Origin: Vibrio sp. LaRot3
GTDB lineage: Bacteria > Pseudomonadota > Gammaproteobacteria > Enterobacterales > Vibrionaceae
Length of the DNA stretch: 64,000 nucleotides
Reading direction: 5' to 3'
Assembly: GCF_027587025.1 (NCBI RefSeq)
Contig: NZ_JAPPTI010000001.1
Span: forward strand, 248,001-312,000
The notes under the pieces were generated by a model. It saw only the letters and a program-made list of their open reading frames with translations. It was not told the origin of the DNA and did no database searches. How positions within the stretch are numbered: the stretch's first letter is position 1; the number at the start of each line of letters is the position of its first letter. Below are positions 1 through 10,084 of this stretch, piece after piece. The position numbers and the translations under genes are program-made.

Positions 1-452
1 CTACCTTCAGTCAAAGAAGGCAGCGGGATGGTGAGCTGCTGCTCATCAGTGAAGGTATTTTCGCTGTGTGTATCCAGTAACTTAGTGAGTTTAGGATCGA
101 CAGTGGCAATCGCTCCCTCTGGGCTTAATGTCATGGCTGACACAATCTCTACCCGCTGCTGGTGTTGATCAAAATAGACAGACTTAGAGCCATGTTCATC
201 AATATCAATAAAGCTAGGGTAGTAATCAATGACAGTGGTTGTTCGTTCAACGGAATGAGGTTGAATTTCAAACTGTTGCTGATAAGAGATCCGAGTTAAC
301 CCTGCATCAGTAGCCAACTCTGCTTTTAGTTTGTTGGCGTGATTAATCAGGGTTTGCGGTGCAGACAAGTCTTGCTGCCAAGTCACGTTGTTTGCAAAAC
401 TAAAATGGCTGAACGTTAGCAATGCGGTCGCTGTGATGATCAGTGTTTTCAT
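1..452 (-). CDS. Partial secreted DUF3857/transglutaminase-like protein (N-terminal part)
   Basis: Reading on the minus strand from the ATG at 452, the frame stays open to the window edge, so only about 150 N-terminal residues are visible. It starts with a signal-peptide-like segment (MKTLIITATALLTF, then SFA before NNVTW). The following region (ISYQQQFEIQ, then a Y/F-rich beta segment containing VYFDQHQQRVEI) resembles the N-terminal DUF3857 domain that usually precedes a transglutaminase-like domain in periplasmic proteins. Its ATG overlaps the stop of the upstream membrane-protein gene as ATGA, so the two are probably translationally coupled. The domain name comes from remembered family sequence, not a search. 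The C-terminal part is outside the window. Confidence 0.6.
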   Translation of the reverse strand, partial: MKTLIITATALLTFSHFSFANNVTWQQDLSAPQTLINHANKLKAELATDAGLTRISYQQQFEIQPHSVERTTTVIDYYPSFIDIDEHGSKSVYFDQHQQRVEIVSAMTLSPEGAIATVDPKLTKLLDTHSENTFTDEQQLTIPLPSLTEG

Positions 453-1528
453 AGTGGCTTAAACTCCTCAATCATCTGGTAGAACTCATCATTGTGCAGT
501 TTGAATTCGTATTCTGGTGCGCTGTAAATCCCGATTAGCTCATACACTCGTTGTTCGGTTTCAAGCAAAATTGAGACACCAATTTCTTCTTCATTGATCG
601 AGCGCCCTTTGCAGATAAGCTCAGATTTGACCGTCATGCTATTGGGTAATAGCTGTTTATCTTGAGTACACGATGTGACGGATATGTTCTCTTCTAGCCA
701 TGCGCGACGTTCATGTAAATGAGCGTCGATTGACTCAAGTTTGTCATAGCTAAACAGAATTAAGTGAGTCGATAAATTAGGGCCGCCAAATTCTGCATCT
801 GCGGTACCATCTGAATACGTGCCGATTTCTGCTTTATACCAACCCTCTTCAACAAACGTTAGTTGAACGCGTTGGTCATTTGAAATGGTGTAAGTTTGGT
901 TTGCATCGAAACGAGTTACGTCTTTAATTTGATAGAACTCGACCAACTCATAGCCCGTTGTAAAGACGTACAACGGTATGATTGTGAGGCTAAATAGCCA
1001 ACGAAACACTTTCTTTACAATGTTCTCAGGATTCCACTCTACATTATCTACGGCATGTTTTAACGTTGCTATACGTTGTGCGAATGAAGCAAAGCTGGCT
1101 GACCAAATTATCAGTACGATAAAGTCAGTCCAAAGTGGAGTTGAGAGCTTAGCTGAAACTGTCAGGTAAATATTACTGAGTATCATCACCACAATGGTAG
1201 TGGTGTGCCATTTCGAATGATGTGGCGATTGGTGCTCAGTTTCGAGCTGCTTTAAGGCCGAGTGCAATTTTGGCAAGCTGAAAACGGAAATCAGCGGTGA
1301 TAACGAAAATATCCAAAGCCAAGGAGTAAAGCGTTTACCACCGATTTTATTCAGTTCACTGGTAGCGCGAATAAGATAAAAAATCGAATAAAAACTGAAG
1401 GTTGAAAAGGTGAGTAAAAACTCCCAAGTGAATGAGCGTGTTTGGTTGAGCGTGATACGAGGTCGCTCGCTAGTCATTGGTGCAGATGACGGCTGATTTT
1501 CTGCATTGGTAATGGTCGTGTCAGACAT
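449..1528 (-). CDS. Membrane protein with DUF4234-like N-terminal region
   Basis: A 359-residue protein of unknown function. After a Ser/Thr-rich cytoplasmic stretch of about 30 residues it has four or five hydrophobic segments (roughly 33-55, 70-85, 108-125, 130-150 and 175-195). A soluble, probably extracytoplasmic domain of about 160 residues follows, containing two cysteines (SVTSCTQ and ELICKG). The N-terminal pattern (YSIFYLIR, ELNKIGGK) recalls DUF4234 membrane proteins, but this is tentative. It overlaps the downstream DUF3857-type gene by 4 bp, suggesting one operon and a shared envelope role. No enzyme motif was recognised. Confidence 0.6.
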   Translation of the reverse strand: MSDTTITNAENQPSSAPMTSERPRITLNQTRSFTWEFLLTFSTFSFYSIFYLIRATSELNKIGGKRFTPWLWIFSLSPLISVFSLPKLHSALKQLETEHQSPHHSKWHTTTIVVMILSNIYLTVSAKLSTPLWTDFIVLIIWSASFASFAQRIATLKHAVDNVEWNPENIVKKVFRWLFSLTIIPLYVFTTGYELVEFYQIKDVTRFDANQTYTISNDQRVQLTFVEEGWYKAEIGTYSDGTADAEFGGPNLSTHLILFSYDKLESIDAHLHERRAWLEENISVTSCTQDKQLLPNSMTVKSELICKGRSINEEEIGVSILLETEQRVYELIGIYSAPEYEFKLHNDEFYQMIEEFKPL

Positions 1529-1677
1529 GAGATTAAATCCTTGTATTTCGCAGACACGCTAAAGGTTTAATTTATATATATCAATACCTTCTATAGAAAC
1601 AAGTGATGTGATGCATAGCAATTCGATGAATTTGTTCGCGCAAATTATGAGATTGCACTGATTTAAGCCCAAAAACA

Positions 1678-1703
1678 AAAATCCCCGCATGAGCGGGGAT
1701 TTT
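1678..1703 (-). terminator. Intrinsic terminator of metG
   Basis: A GC-rich stem (atccccgc / gcggggat) with a 4-nt loop, followed on the minus strand by a T-rich run. It lies about 25 bp past the metG stop codon. Confidence 0.85.
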
Positions 1704-1727
1704 CAATTAAAGCGTTAAACCTAAAGG

Positions 1728-3788
1728 TTACATTACACGCATACCAGGTTGAGCACCTTCGTGCGGCTCAAGAATCCATAGCTCGCTACCACCAGGGCCT
1801 GCTGCTAGGATCATGCCTTCAGACATGCCAAACTTCATCTTACGTGGCTTAAGGTTAGCAACCATGACGGTCAGCTTACCTTCCAGATCTTCTGGTTTGT
1901 ACGCAGACTTAATGCCTGAGAATACCTGACGAGTTTCGCCACCGATATCCAGTTGGAACTTAAGCAGTTTGTTTGCCTTTGGCACTTCTTCACAAGAGAT
2001 GATACGTGCAATACGCATATCTACTGCGGCAAACGCGTCGAACTCGATCTCATCTGCGATTGGATCTTTATCAAGCTCAGTTTGGCTTGCTTTGTTCTTT
2101 TCAGCTTCTGCTGCTTCTTTCGCTGCCATTTCAGCGGCTGCATCTTCTTTCGATGCTTCGATCATGGCTTCAACTTTCTTAGGATCAATGCGGTTGAATA
2201 GCGCTTTGAATTTAGTGATTTCGTGATCAGTCAGTGGAGTGGCAACGCCTTCCCAAGTCAGTTCTTGGTTTAGGAATGCTTCAGTACGTGCCGCCAGTTC
2301 AGGCATCACTGGTTTTAGGTAAGTCATCAGAACGCGGAATAGGTTGATACCCACAGAGCAGATGTCTTGTAGCTCTTGGTCTTTACCTTCTTCTTTCGCA
2401 ACAACCCACGGTGCTTTCTCATCAACGTATTGGTTTGCTTTGTCTGCTAGTGCTGTGATCTCGCGGATAGCACGGCCAAACTCACGAGTTTCAAATAGCT
2501 CAGCGATGCGGTCAGCCGCTGCTGCAAACTCATTGTATAGCTCAGGTTCTGCAAAGTTAGCTGATAGCTTGCCTTCAAAACGCTTAGAGATGAAACCAGC
2601 ATTACGAGACGCTAGGTTAACAATCTTGTTTACTACATCAGCGTTTACACGTTGAGTGAAGTCTTCAAGGTTGAGGTCTAAGTCATCGATGCGACTGTTT
2701 AGCTTCGCTGCGTAGTAGTAGCGCAGACATTCTGGGTCTAGGTGGTCAAGGTAAGTAGCGGCCTTGATGAAAGTCCCTTTCGATTTAGACATCTTCGCGC
2801 CGTTAACCGTAACGTAACCGTGTACAAATACGTTGTTTGGCTTACGGAAACCGCTACCTTCTAGCATTGCTGGCCAGAATAGCGAGTGGAAGTAAACAAT
2901 GTCTTTACCGATGAAGTGGTAAAGCTCAGCTGTGCTGTCTTTTTTCCAGTACTCATCGAAGTCTAGGTCATCACGCTTGTCACATAGGTTTTTGAATGAC
3001 CCCATGTAACCGATAGGCGCGTCTAGCCAAACGTAGAAGAACTTGTCTTTCTCGCCTGGGATTTCAAAACCGAAGTATGGCGCATCACGTGAGATATCCC
3101 ACTGTTGCAGGCCAGACTCAAACCACTCTTGCATCTTGTTGGCTGTTTCAGCTTGCAGAGAGCCAGAACGAGTCCACTCTTTTAGCATGCTTTCAAACTG
3201 AGGTAGGTCGAAGAAGAAGTGCTCTGAATCTTTCATTACTGGTGTCGCACCAGAAACTGCAGATTTAGGTTCAATCAGTTCTGTTGGACTGTAAGTTTCG
3301 CCACAGTTATCACAGTTGTCACCGTATTGATCGTCTGACTTACACTTAGGGCAAGTACCTTTTACGAAACGATCTGGTAGGAACATCTCTTTCTCAGGGT
3401 CAAATAGCTGAGAAATAGTGCGGCTAGAAATAAAACCATTCTTCTTAAGTTGAAGGTAGATGTGAGACGCTAGCTCGCGGTTCTCTTCTGAATGAGTGCT
3501 ATGGTAGTTATCAAAGCTGATATCAAAGCCAGCGAAGTCTTTTTGGTGCTCTTCGCTAACAGCTGCGATCATCTCTTCTGGTGTAATACCCATCTGCTGC
3601 GCTTTAAGCATGATTGGTGTGCCGTGAGCATCGTCAGCACAGATGAAGTTTACAGTGTTGCCGCGTAGGCGTTGGTAGCGAACCCAGATGTCAGCTTGAA
3701 TGTGCTCAAGCATGTGACCAAGGTGAATCGAACCATTAGCGTACGGAAGGGCACAAGTTACCAGTAATTTACGTGGATCGTTTGCCAT
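1728..3788 (-). CDS. metG: Methionyl-tRNA synthetase
   Basis: Charges tRNA-Met with methionine in the cytoplasm for initiation and elongation. At 686 residues it matches the long, dimeric enterobacterial type. The N-terminal Rossmann fold has the HIGH-type signature HLGH near residue 23. A zinc knuckle region has CPKC and CDNC pairs at about 146-162, and the KMSKS loop (AKMSKSKGT) sits near residue 334. The C-terminal third has an Ala/Glu/Lys-rich linker and a Trbp111-like tRNA-binding domain beginning [12 protein letters not shown]. It is divergent from apbC, the conserved arrangement in gamma-proteobacteria, and ends in its own terminator. All expected motifs are present. Confidence 0.98.
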   Translation of the reverse strand: MANDPRKLLVTCALPYANGSIHLGHMLEHIQADIWVRYQRLRGNTVNFICADDAHGTPIMLKAQQMGITPEEMIAAVSEEHQKDFAGFDISFDNYHSTHSEENRELASHIYLQLKKNGFISSRTISQLFDPEKEMFLPDRFVKGTCPKCKSDDQYGDNCDNCGETYSPTELIEPKSAVSGATPVMKDSEHFFFDLPQFESMLKEWTRSGSLQAETANKMQEWFESGLQQWDISRDAPYFGFEIPGEKDKFFYVWLDAPIGYMGSFKNLCDKRDDLDFDEYWKKDSTAELYHFIGKDIVYFHSLFWPAMLEGSGFRKPNNVFVHGYVTVNGAKMSKSKGTFIKAATYLDHLDPECLRYYYAAKLNSRIDDLDLNLEDFTQRVNADVVNKIVNLASRNAGFISKRFEGKLSANFAEPELYNEFAAAADRIAELFETREFGRAIREITALADKANQYVDEKAPWVVAKEEGKDQELQDICSVGINLFRVLMTYLKPVMPELAARTEAFLNQELTWEGVATPLTDHEITKFKALFNRIDPKKVEAMIEASKEDAAAEMAAKEAAEAEKNKASQTELDKDPIADEIEFDAFAAVDMRIARIISCEEVPKANKLLKFQLDIGGETRQVFSGIKSAYKPEDLEGKLTVMVANLKPRKMKFGMSEGMILAAGPGGSELWILEPHEGAQPGMRVM

Positions 3789-3943
3789 ACTTAATAATCG
3801 CTTTTTGATAGGTATAAAAAAATAGACAGTAATACTACCTTATCCCTAGTGGGACTCCAAGATGTCAGCAGGGGATTACCATAGTTTTTTTAGGGTTCTG
3901 TAGCGGTTTACACGGTGTTAGCATGGAGGGGTAAGGAGGACCT

Positions 3944-5017
3944 ATGCGTCAATTCAATTCCAAGCAAGATTTTTGTGTTTGGCTCAGTCAGTTTGAGCAT
4001 CCAAATTTAGTCGAACAATGGGCATCTACCGCCAATATTGTTAGCGTTGATGCGCAAGGCTATTTTGCCATTCAGCTTCCTTTTGCTAATAGTCAATTAC
4101 TGCTCGACCTTGATCAGTGGATTAAAGCGCAGCAAGAGAGCGGTGAAGTGGCGGCGTTTAACTATCAGTTGAATCAAGCGCCTAAGACATTGGAGACCAC
4201 AGTCGATACCTCAATCAAAGGGGTAAAGAACATTATTGCTGTCACGTCAGCCAAAGGTGGGGTTGGCAAGTCGACCACATCCGTGAACTTGGCATTGGCC
4301 ATTGCTAAAAGCGGCGCAAAAGTTGGCTTACTGGATGCCGATATTTATGGCCCTTCTGTACCCATGATGATTGGTCAAGTGAACGCTAAGCCACAAGTGA
4401 GAGACAATAAGTGGATGCAGCCAGTGGAGGCCCACGGCATTTTCACTCATTCTATCGGATACCTAGTGTCGAAAGATGAAGCGGCAATTTGGCGTGGCCC
4501 AATGGCTTCAAAGGCTTTGGCGCAGCTGCTGAATGAAACAGAATGGCCAGAGCTGGATTATTTGATTATTGATATGCCACCGGGCACGGGGGATATTCAG
4601 TTGACCCTAGCGCAGCAAATACCAGTGACGGCAGCAGTGATTGTAACCACTCCACAAGATTTAGCCCTAGCAGATGCCCGCAAAGGGGCTGCGATGTTCG
4701 ACAAAGTGGATGTGCCAGTGGTTGGCGTGGTGGAAAACATGAGTTATCACATTTGTAGCCACTGTGGTGAGAAAGAGCACATCTTTGGCCAAGGCGGCGC
4801 TTTGCAAATGTCGAGCGAGTATGGTTTAGATTTATTGGCGCAAATTCCGTTGCATATTTCGGTGCGTGAAGACATAGACAACGGAAAGCCAACGGTAGCG
4901 GCAAGACCAGACTCTGAGCATACGCAACGTTATTTAGAACTCGCCGACCATGTGTGTGCAAAAATGTACTGGCAAGGTAAAACCAAGCCGGAAAACATCG
5001 CCATTAAGCTGGTGTAA
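3944..5017 (+). CDS. apbC: Iron-sulfur cluster carrier ATPase ApbC/Mrp
   Basis: A P-loop ATPase of the Mrp/Nbp35 family that binds and transfers Fe-S clusters in the cytosol. The 357 residues hold a short N-terminal domain (about 1-90) and a deviant Walker A, KGGVGKST, near residue 105. The DADIYGPS loop and the cluster-binding CxxC (ICSHCGEK) near residue 270 follow. The start is preceded by a strong aaggagg Shine-Dalgarno. It is a monocistron between divergent metG and the downstream udk, with a terminator at 5037-5061. Length and motifs fit the family fully. Confidence 0.96.
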   Translation: MRQFNSKQDFCVWLSQFEHPNLVEQWASTANIVSVDAQGYFAIQLPFANSQLLLDLDQWIKAQQESGEVAAFNYQLNQAPKTLETTVDTSIKGVKNIIAVTSAKGGVGKSTTSVNLALAIAKSGAKVGLLDADIYGPSVPMMIGQVNAKPQVRDNKWMQPVEAHGIFTHSIGYLVSKDEAAIWRGPMASKALAQLLNETEWPELDYLIIDMPPGTGDIQLTLAQQIPVTAAVIVTTPQDLALADARKGAAMFDKVDVPVVGVVENMSYHICSHCGEKEHIFGQGGALQMSSEYGLDLLAQIPLHISVREDIDNGKPTVAARPDSEHTQRYLELADHVCAKMYWQGKTKPENIAIKLV

Positions 5018-5036
5018 TAGTTTGGTGAGATGGATT

Positions 5037-5061
5037 AAGGGAGCGGTTTGCTCCCTTTTTT
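5037..5061 (+). terminator. Intrinsic terminator of apbC
   Basis: Stem gggagc / gctccc with a T-run, 20 bp after the apbC stop. Confidence 0.85.
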
Positions 5062-5273
5062 GTCTTGGTTTCATATTTGTTTATGCCATGTAAACGATTG
5101 CTTTAGGCGTGGTTATTCCTTTTCACGCTCAAGGTAAGATTAAACTGATTCCTTACTGGTATATCAGCAGTGATCTCCCTATAATCAGGCGGTTTAATTT
5201 GGCTCTGCTAACCTTTCCATGCCAAACTTTTAGCAGGCCACCGATCACCAATAATTCATCGAGTGCAAGAAGA

Positions 5274-5915
5274 ATGTCTGATAATAATCAATGTGTCATC
5301 GTCGGTATTGCTGGCGCTTCAGCTTCAGGAAAGAGCTTAATCGCAAGTACCATTTACAACGAACTTCGTGAAAAAGTAGGCGATCATCAAATCGGTGTGA
5401 TTACCGAAGATTGTTACTACAATGACCAAACTCATCTGAGTATGGAAGAGCGTGTAAAAACCAACTATGACCACCCAAACGCACTGGATCATGATTTACT
5501 GTGTGAGCACCTAGAGCAATTGATTAAAGGTCAACCTGTTGAAGTGCCTGAGTACAGCTATTCAGAGCACACACGTATGACAGAAACCACCACAATGACA
5601 CCGAAAAAAGTGATCATTTTGGAAGGTATCCTTCTACTGACTGATCCTCGTCTACGTAAACTGATGCACGCGACTATCTTTATGGATACGCCGCTTGATA
5701 TCTGCCTGCTACGTCGTGTTAAACGTGATGTAGAAGAGCGTGGTCGTACAATGGAATCAGTACTAAAGCAGTACCAAGCGACTGTGCGTCCAATGTTCAT
5801 GCAATTTATTGAACCTTCTAAGCAACACGCAGACATCATCGTACCTCGCGGCGGTAAAAACCGCATCGCGATTGATGTGTTAAAAGCGCATATTGCTAAA
5901 CTGCTGAAATCATAA
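5274..5915 (+). CDS. udk: Uridine kinase
   Basis: Phosphorylates uridine and cytidine to UMP/CMP in the pyrimidine salvage pathway. The start chosen is the ATG at 5274 ([10 protein letters not shown]), giving 213 residues, the same as the E. coli enzyme. The open frame extends upstream to 5109, but that stretch does not look like the family. The Walker A is GASASGKS near residue 14. The segment TEDCYYND and the phosphoribulokinase-family residues around [12 protein letters not shown] are present. Followed by a perfect hairpin terminator at 5955. Confidence 0.96.
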   Translation: MSDNNQCVIVGIAGASASGKSLIASTIYNELREKVGDHQIGVITEDCYYNDQTHLSMEERVKTNYDHPNALDHDLLCEHLEQLIKGQPVEVPEYSYSEHTRMTETTTMTPKKVIILEGILLLTDPRLRKLMHATIFMDTPLDICLLRRVKRDVEERGRTMESVLKQYQATVRPMFMQFIEPSKQHADIIVPRGGKNRIAIDVLKAHIAKLLKS

Positions 5916-5954
5916 TAATTATCTCGTCCGAGAGACTTTATTTTTTGTTAGATA

Positions 5955-5981
5955 AGTGGCACTTTAAGTGCCACTTTCTTT
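5955..5981 (+). terminator. Intrinsic terminator of udk
   Basis: Ten-base-pair stem (aagtggcact / agtgccactt) with a 3-nt loop and a T-rich tail. Confidence 0.8.
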
Positions 5982-6080
5982 TTGTGCGCAAGAAATAGAT
6001 TTCCTTGTCTCACAAGGGAACGGTTTATACTTACAACAACTTCTTTCATTGAATTGATTTCTAAAGCAAGGAAACTGCTG

Positions 6081-8228
6081 ATGAAAAAAATCGCTTTAAT
6101 CATTGCCATTCCAGTCTTTGCCATCGTTGTCGCCGTATTGGCGTTGGTATTGTTGGTTAACCCAAACCAGTTTAAGCCCCTTATTGTTGAACAAGCGAAA
6201 AACCAAACCGGTTTAGAGCTTGTTATTGAAGGTGATATTAGCTGGACATTCTTCCCATCGATTGGTTTTGAGCTAGGTAAAACCGAGCTCAAAAACCCTC
6301 AAGGCTTCAATCAGCCCAACTTATTTAAAGTGGATAAGGTAGGCGTTGATGTTTCAGTTTCACCGTTATTTAGCAAACAGTTAGAAATCGGTACAGTGAA
6401 CCTTGATGGTGCTGAATTCTATATCGAGACACGCAAAGATGGTGTGACTAACTTAGATGCATTAAGCCAACAAGCAAATGCTCCAAAAGAGCCTGCTGAA
6501 CAAGAGGCGCAAGGTGAATCAACATCAGTGGAGCAACAGCCAGCTTCGCCATCTCCGGCATCAGAATGGACCATTAGTCTTGCAGGTATCAGTGTGTCGA
6601 ACGCACTGCTTGATATTCAAGATGCTCAAACCGGCAGTCACACTAAGTTGTATGACGTTTCATTGAATGTGTCTGAGTTTGCGTTAGACGCATGGAGCAA
6701 AGTTGACTTTGCTGCCAAGGGTGAAACCAATCAGCAATCTTTCGCAGCTCAAGGTAGCGCCGAGTTTAAATTAGCCAAAGGCTTTGCTGAATATGCGCTG
6801 CGCAATATCAACCTTGATGCCAACTATAAAGATGCATCCAATACCATTGATAGTGCCAAGATCCAACTTGAGACTTTTGAGTTTGACGTACCGAACCAGC
6901 TGACTTACGCGGTAAAAGGCAAAGCGGCTGAACTTAACTTAGACACGAAAGGCAGTGCCGCAGTTAAGATTGATAAGGCCATGACCAAAGCTGAGCTAAG
7001 CCGTCTTGTTCTTGATGCGACCTTTGAAGGCGCGACCTTGCCTCAATCTCCTATGAAAGTGGATATGACGTCGGATATTACGTTCGATATGAACAAGAGC
7101 CATCTGACGCTATTGCTTGAAAAGCTCACATTGAATGCCCTTCAGTTTGACGGTAATGCCAATGTGACCTTAGGTGATATCCCTAAAATTGCATTCAACC
7201 TACACAGCCCAAACATAGATCTAGACGAGTTTTTAGGTCTTGCCTCTGTAGAATCAGAGACAGCGCAAGAGTCTAAGCCAGCGAATAGCGAACCTTCGAC
7301 TCAAGGTAGTTCAGGTTCAAGCGCTGCGCCTGCAGAGCAAGAACCAGATTTATCGGCATTGAAAACATTGGATGTGACAGGTGCGATCACGATTGATAAG
7401 TTCAAGGCGAACAATGCGAAAATGCAAAACGTGAAAGCCAAGTTCTCAATTAATCGTGGTTTAGTGAAGTTAACCTCATTCACCTCTAACTTGTATGGCG
7501 GTTCGATCAATGCTTCAGCAACGGTTGACGCGCGTAAATCTCCGGCGACATACAGCGCAGTGAAGAAAATCCGCGGAGTGAAAGTTCAGCCAATGCTGGT
7601 GGATGTGGCGCAAAACGATAAGTTAGAAGGCACGGGTAATATCGATGTTAACGTAAAAGGCTCAAGCCTGACGCCTACAGGTATCAAGCAGAACCTCGCC
7701 GGTACGATCGCGATTAACTTTGAAGATGGTGCGGTGAACGGTATTAACGTGGCACAGCTTATTCGTGAGAATTACGCAAAGTTCAAAGGTCAAAGCCTTG
7801 AAGGCCAAGAAGCGGTTAAGAAGACCGACTTTAGTAACATGACGGCCACCTTGAAGCTAAACAAAGGCGTAGTCACGACAGACAATCTTCACGCTCAATC
7901 TCCTTTATTGCGTGTACGTGGTAAAGGCCAAGCGAATTACCTTAAAGAGACGGTTGATTTCACCATTAGTACGTCAATTGTTGGCACGTTAGAAGGGCAG
8001 GGTGGTAAAGATATCGATGAACTTAAAGATGTCACTATCCCAGTCAATGTCTCTGGTAGTTGGGCTAAGCCGAAGTTTAAGTTAGTCTTTGATGATGTAC
8101 TCAAGCAAAAAGCGAAGAAAGAAATCGATCGCGGATTGAAAAAACTCGACGAGAAGCTAGGCGAGAAAATCAAAGATGAAAAAACTAAGGATGCGGTAAA
8201 CAGTTTGATTAAAGGCTTATTTAACTAG
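6081..8228 (+). CDS. AsmA-family protein
   Basis: A large envelope protein of the AsmA family. Family members are anchored in the inner membrane, span the periplasm and are implicated in phospholipid transport to, or assembly of, the outer membrane. The start is the ATG at 6081 (MKKIALIIAI), preceded by a good aagga site, giving 715 residues; the frame is open upstream to 5982 but without family resemblance. One N-terminal transmembrane helix (4-25) is followed by the conserved ISWTFFPSIG region. Two low-complexity Glu/Pro/Ser linkers (about 130-160 and 400-425) separate beta-rich segments. The C-terminus is Lys/Asp-rich. It is a single gene with a terminator at 8248. Confidence 0.88.
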   Translation: MKKIALIIAIPVFAIVVAVLALVLLVNPNQFKPLIVEQAKNQTGLELVIEGDISWTFFPSIGFELGKTELKNPQGFNQPNLFKVDKVGVDVSVSPLFSKQLEIGTVNLDGAEFYIETRKDGVTNLDALSQQANAPKEPAEQEAQGESTSVEQQPASPSPASEWTISLAGISVSNALLDIQDAQTGSHTKLYDVSLNVSEFALDAWSKVDFAAKGETNQQSFAAQGSAEFKLAKGFAEYALRNINLDANYKDASNTIDSAKIQLETFEFDVPNQLTYAVKGKAAELNLDTKGSAAVKIDKAMTKAELSRLVLDATFEGATLPQSPMKVDMTSDITFDMNKSHLTLLLEKLTLNALQFDGNANVTLGDIPKIAFNLHSPNIDLDEFLGLASVESETAQESKPANSEPSTQGSSGSSAAPAEQEPDLSALKTLDVTGAITIDKFKANNAKMQNVKAKFSINRGLVKLTSFTSNLYGGSINASATVDARKSPATYSAVKKIRGVKVQPMLVDVAQNDKLEGTGNIDVNVKGSSLTPTGIKQNLAGTIAINFEDGAVNGINVAQLIRENYAKFKGQSLEGQEAVKKTDFSNMTATLKLNKGVVTTDNLHAQSPLLRVRGKGQANYLKETVDFTISTSIVGTLEGQGGKDIDELKDVTIPVNVSGSWAKPKFKLVFDDVLKQKAKKEIDRGLKKLDEKLGEKIKDEKTKDAVNSLIKGLFN

Positions 8229-8247
8229 ACGTATTGCTGACCAAAAG

Positions 8248-8275
8248 AAAGCCCGCTGATTGAGCGGGCTTTTTG
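8248..8275. terminator. Bidirectional terminator between the AsmA-family gene and the convergent secreted-protein gene
   Basis: Stem agcccgct / agcgggct with A-run on one side and T-run on the other, between two convergent genes. Confidence 0.8.
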
Positions 8276-8294
8276 TTATTACTTAACTGAACAA

Positions 8295-9269
8295 TTATTT
8301 AGTCAGTTTGAAGTTAAAGAACTCACTGGTGCCGTCGTCATTGTCGCTTGCGAGAACGCCTTCAACTTTACTGTCGCTTTGGGTAGTAAAGGCAACGGAT
8401 TCCACTTTAGTGATAAGACGTTTTTCACCATCCATTAGAGGGATAAGATCTTTGGTTAGGTCAATCTTAACGTCATCTTCTAGCTTTTTAAGTGGCACAA
8501 CGCCAACGTAACTACCTAGAATTTCACCATCATTGTAAGCGTCCCCTGTTGCTTCAATTGAAGCGGTAACCACTAAGCTATTGGTATCTTTCCAGTACTC
8601 AGCACCAGATAGACCCGCTTCAAAACCTTCTACTACAGGTAGCTCTACGTGATAGGCGTGAACATCATCAACGTGCTCTTTTTCACCGCTTAGGTATTGT
8701 TGGAACTCTTCAAGGTCAATTTCAAAAATTACGTTAGAACCACCATTACCACGGTTAAGTACAAAAGCGCTGTCATCTGATGTCGCAAGACCTTCGATAT
8801 TGATTTCTTGGTCTGCTGAGTAGCCAGCTGCTACGCGTAAATCTTTGTATAGCGCTTTAAGCGAACGCTCAATTTTCAGTGTTCTGTCATGGCTGATGAC
8901 GAAAGCCCATTCACGCACATCCAGTTTACTGCCTGAGCCAAGCATAACGAAGGATGGTTTACCGCTTACTTCAATAGTATCAAGCGCTTCAAAATCAGGT
9001 TTTACCTTTTTGATGATACGACCGTTGTCACCCACAGGGTACTCTTTGATGAGCTCTTTTTCTGCAATGGTAAAGTCATTATTTAACTGGTATAGCCAAG
9101 GAGAATCATCACCCACCGCGTAGAGTTTGCTCTCTACTACGTTAATGCCAGATGCTGATGGCAGGTCTTGGACTAACGTTTGGTTTGAGTATTCGAGGTT
9201 CATTGCTTGAGCAGCGGCTGTGCCAGCAAATAGTGCGCTAATACAAACAGTCAATACGGTACGTTTCAT
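8295..9269 (-). CDS. Secreted propeller-like protein, DUF6929-like
   Basis: A 324-residue exported protein of unknown function. A classical signal peptide (KRT, a hydrophobic core, cleavage after TAAAQA) is followed by repeated beta-rich segments with acidic loops. Examples are SKLYAVGDDSPWLYQL, INIEGLATSDDSAFVLNRGN and AGLSGAEYWKDTNSLVV. These read like the blades of a beta-propeller of the SdiA-regulated or DUF6929 type. The GLATSDD and GLSGAEYW motifs suggest a periplasmic ligand-binding or esterase-like fold. The gene stands alone; it is convergent with the AsmA-family gene. The family assignment is from memory. Confidence 0.55.
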   Translation of the reverse strand: MKRTVLTVCISALFAGTAAAQAMNLEYSNQTLVQDLPSASGINVVESKLYAVGDDSPWLYQLNNDFTIAEKELIKEYPVGDNGRIIKKVKPDFEALDTIEVSGKPSFVMLGSGSKLDVREWAFVISHDRTLKIERSLKALYKDLRVAAGYSADQEINIEGLATSDDSAFVLNRGNGGSNVIFEIDLEEFQQYLSGEKEHVDDVHAYHVELPVVEGFEAGLSGAEYWKDTNSLVVTASIEATGDAYNDGEILGSYVGVVPLKKLEDDVKIDLTKDLIPLMDGEKRLITKVESVAFTTQSDSKVEGVLASDNDDGTSEFFNFKLTK

Positions 9270-9396
9270 ATTTCGATATTCCTATATGTTACAAGTTGCT
9301 AATGCACGCTAGCACATATATTTATTTTAACATCGAGATATAACAGGAAGTTAGAGGTAGCTTCCAAGCGTAATGTAACTGACTGATGTATATAAA

Positions 9397-10002
9397 TTAC
9401 CAATCAACGCCTTTTAACGCTTTCACACCTGATTCAAAAGCATGCTTAACATTCTTTACTTCTGAAACGGTATCGGCCATTTCGATTAGTGTTCGATGAG
9501 CCGCGCGACCTGTAATCACCACTGACTGCATGCGAGGTCGGTTGTTGAGTGCTTCGACCACTTCATCAAGGTCGATGTAGCCATAGCTCACCATGTAAGT
9601 GAGTTCGTCAAACAAGATCACATCAATCGAGTCATCTTGCAACATGCGTTTGCACTCTTGCCATACTTGCTGCGCAGCATCGGTGTCTGCTTGCTTGTTT
9701 TGTGTCTCCCAAGTAAAGCCGGTCGCCATCACTTGAAACTCAACGCCAAGTTTCTCCAGTAAATTACGTTCGCCGTTATCCCATGTGCCTTTAATAAATT
9801 GAGCGACTGAGCATTTTAAGCCATGGCCGACGGCGCGTGCGACAGTACCAAAACCAGACGTCGATTTACCTTTACCATTACCCGTAATGATCAAAAGTAA
9901 GCCTTTTTCTTCTTGGGCTGCGGCGATCTTTGCGTCTACTTTTTCCTTCACTTTCTGTTGGCGTGCCTTGTGGCGTTGCTGATTGTTGTCTTGGGAAGAC
10001 AT
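9397..10002 (-). CDS. cobO: Cob(I)yrinic acid a,c-diamide adenosyltransferase
   Basis: Transfers the 5'-deoxyadenosyl group of ATP to reduced corrinoids (BtuR/CobA/CobO type), the last activation step to adenosylcobalamin. The start at 10002 (MSSQDNN) lies 7 nt after an aagga site, giving 201 residues. An ATG two codons upstream sits almost on the Shine-Dalgarno, and the longer frame to 10203 would cross into the divergent phosphatase gene. The P-loop GNGKGKST near residue 41 and the conserved DELTYMVSYGY segment are visible. No other cobalamin gene is nearby, so it probably serves salvage of imported corrinoids. Confidence 0.93.
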   Translation of the reverse strand: MSSQDNNQQRHKARQQKVKEKVDAKIAAAQEEKGLLLIITGNGKGKSTSGFGTVARAVGHGLKCSVAQFIKGTWDNGERNLLEKLGVEFQVMATGFTWETQNKQADTDAAQQVWQECKRMLQDDSIDVILFDELTYMVSYGYIDLDEVVEALNNRPRMQSVVITGRAAHRTLIEMADTVSEVKNVKHAFESGVKALKGVDW

Positions 10003-10084
10003 AGCCATTCCTTTTTTTATTGAATTATCGTTATGATAGAGCAAGCATCGCGATAGAAAAACCATCATTAAGTGAGGGATTAGC

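Noticed and set aside
5109..5273. N-terminal extension of uridine kinase
   Set aside because: Open by chance; family length and N-terminus fit the ATG at 5274.
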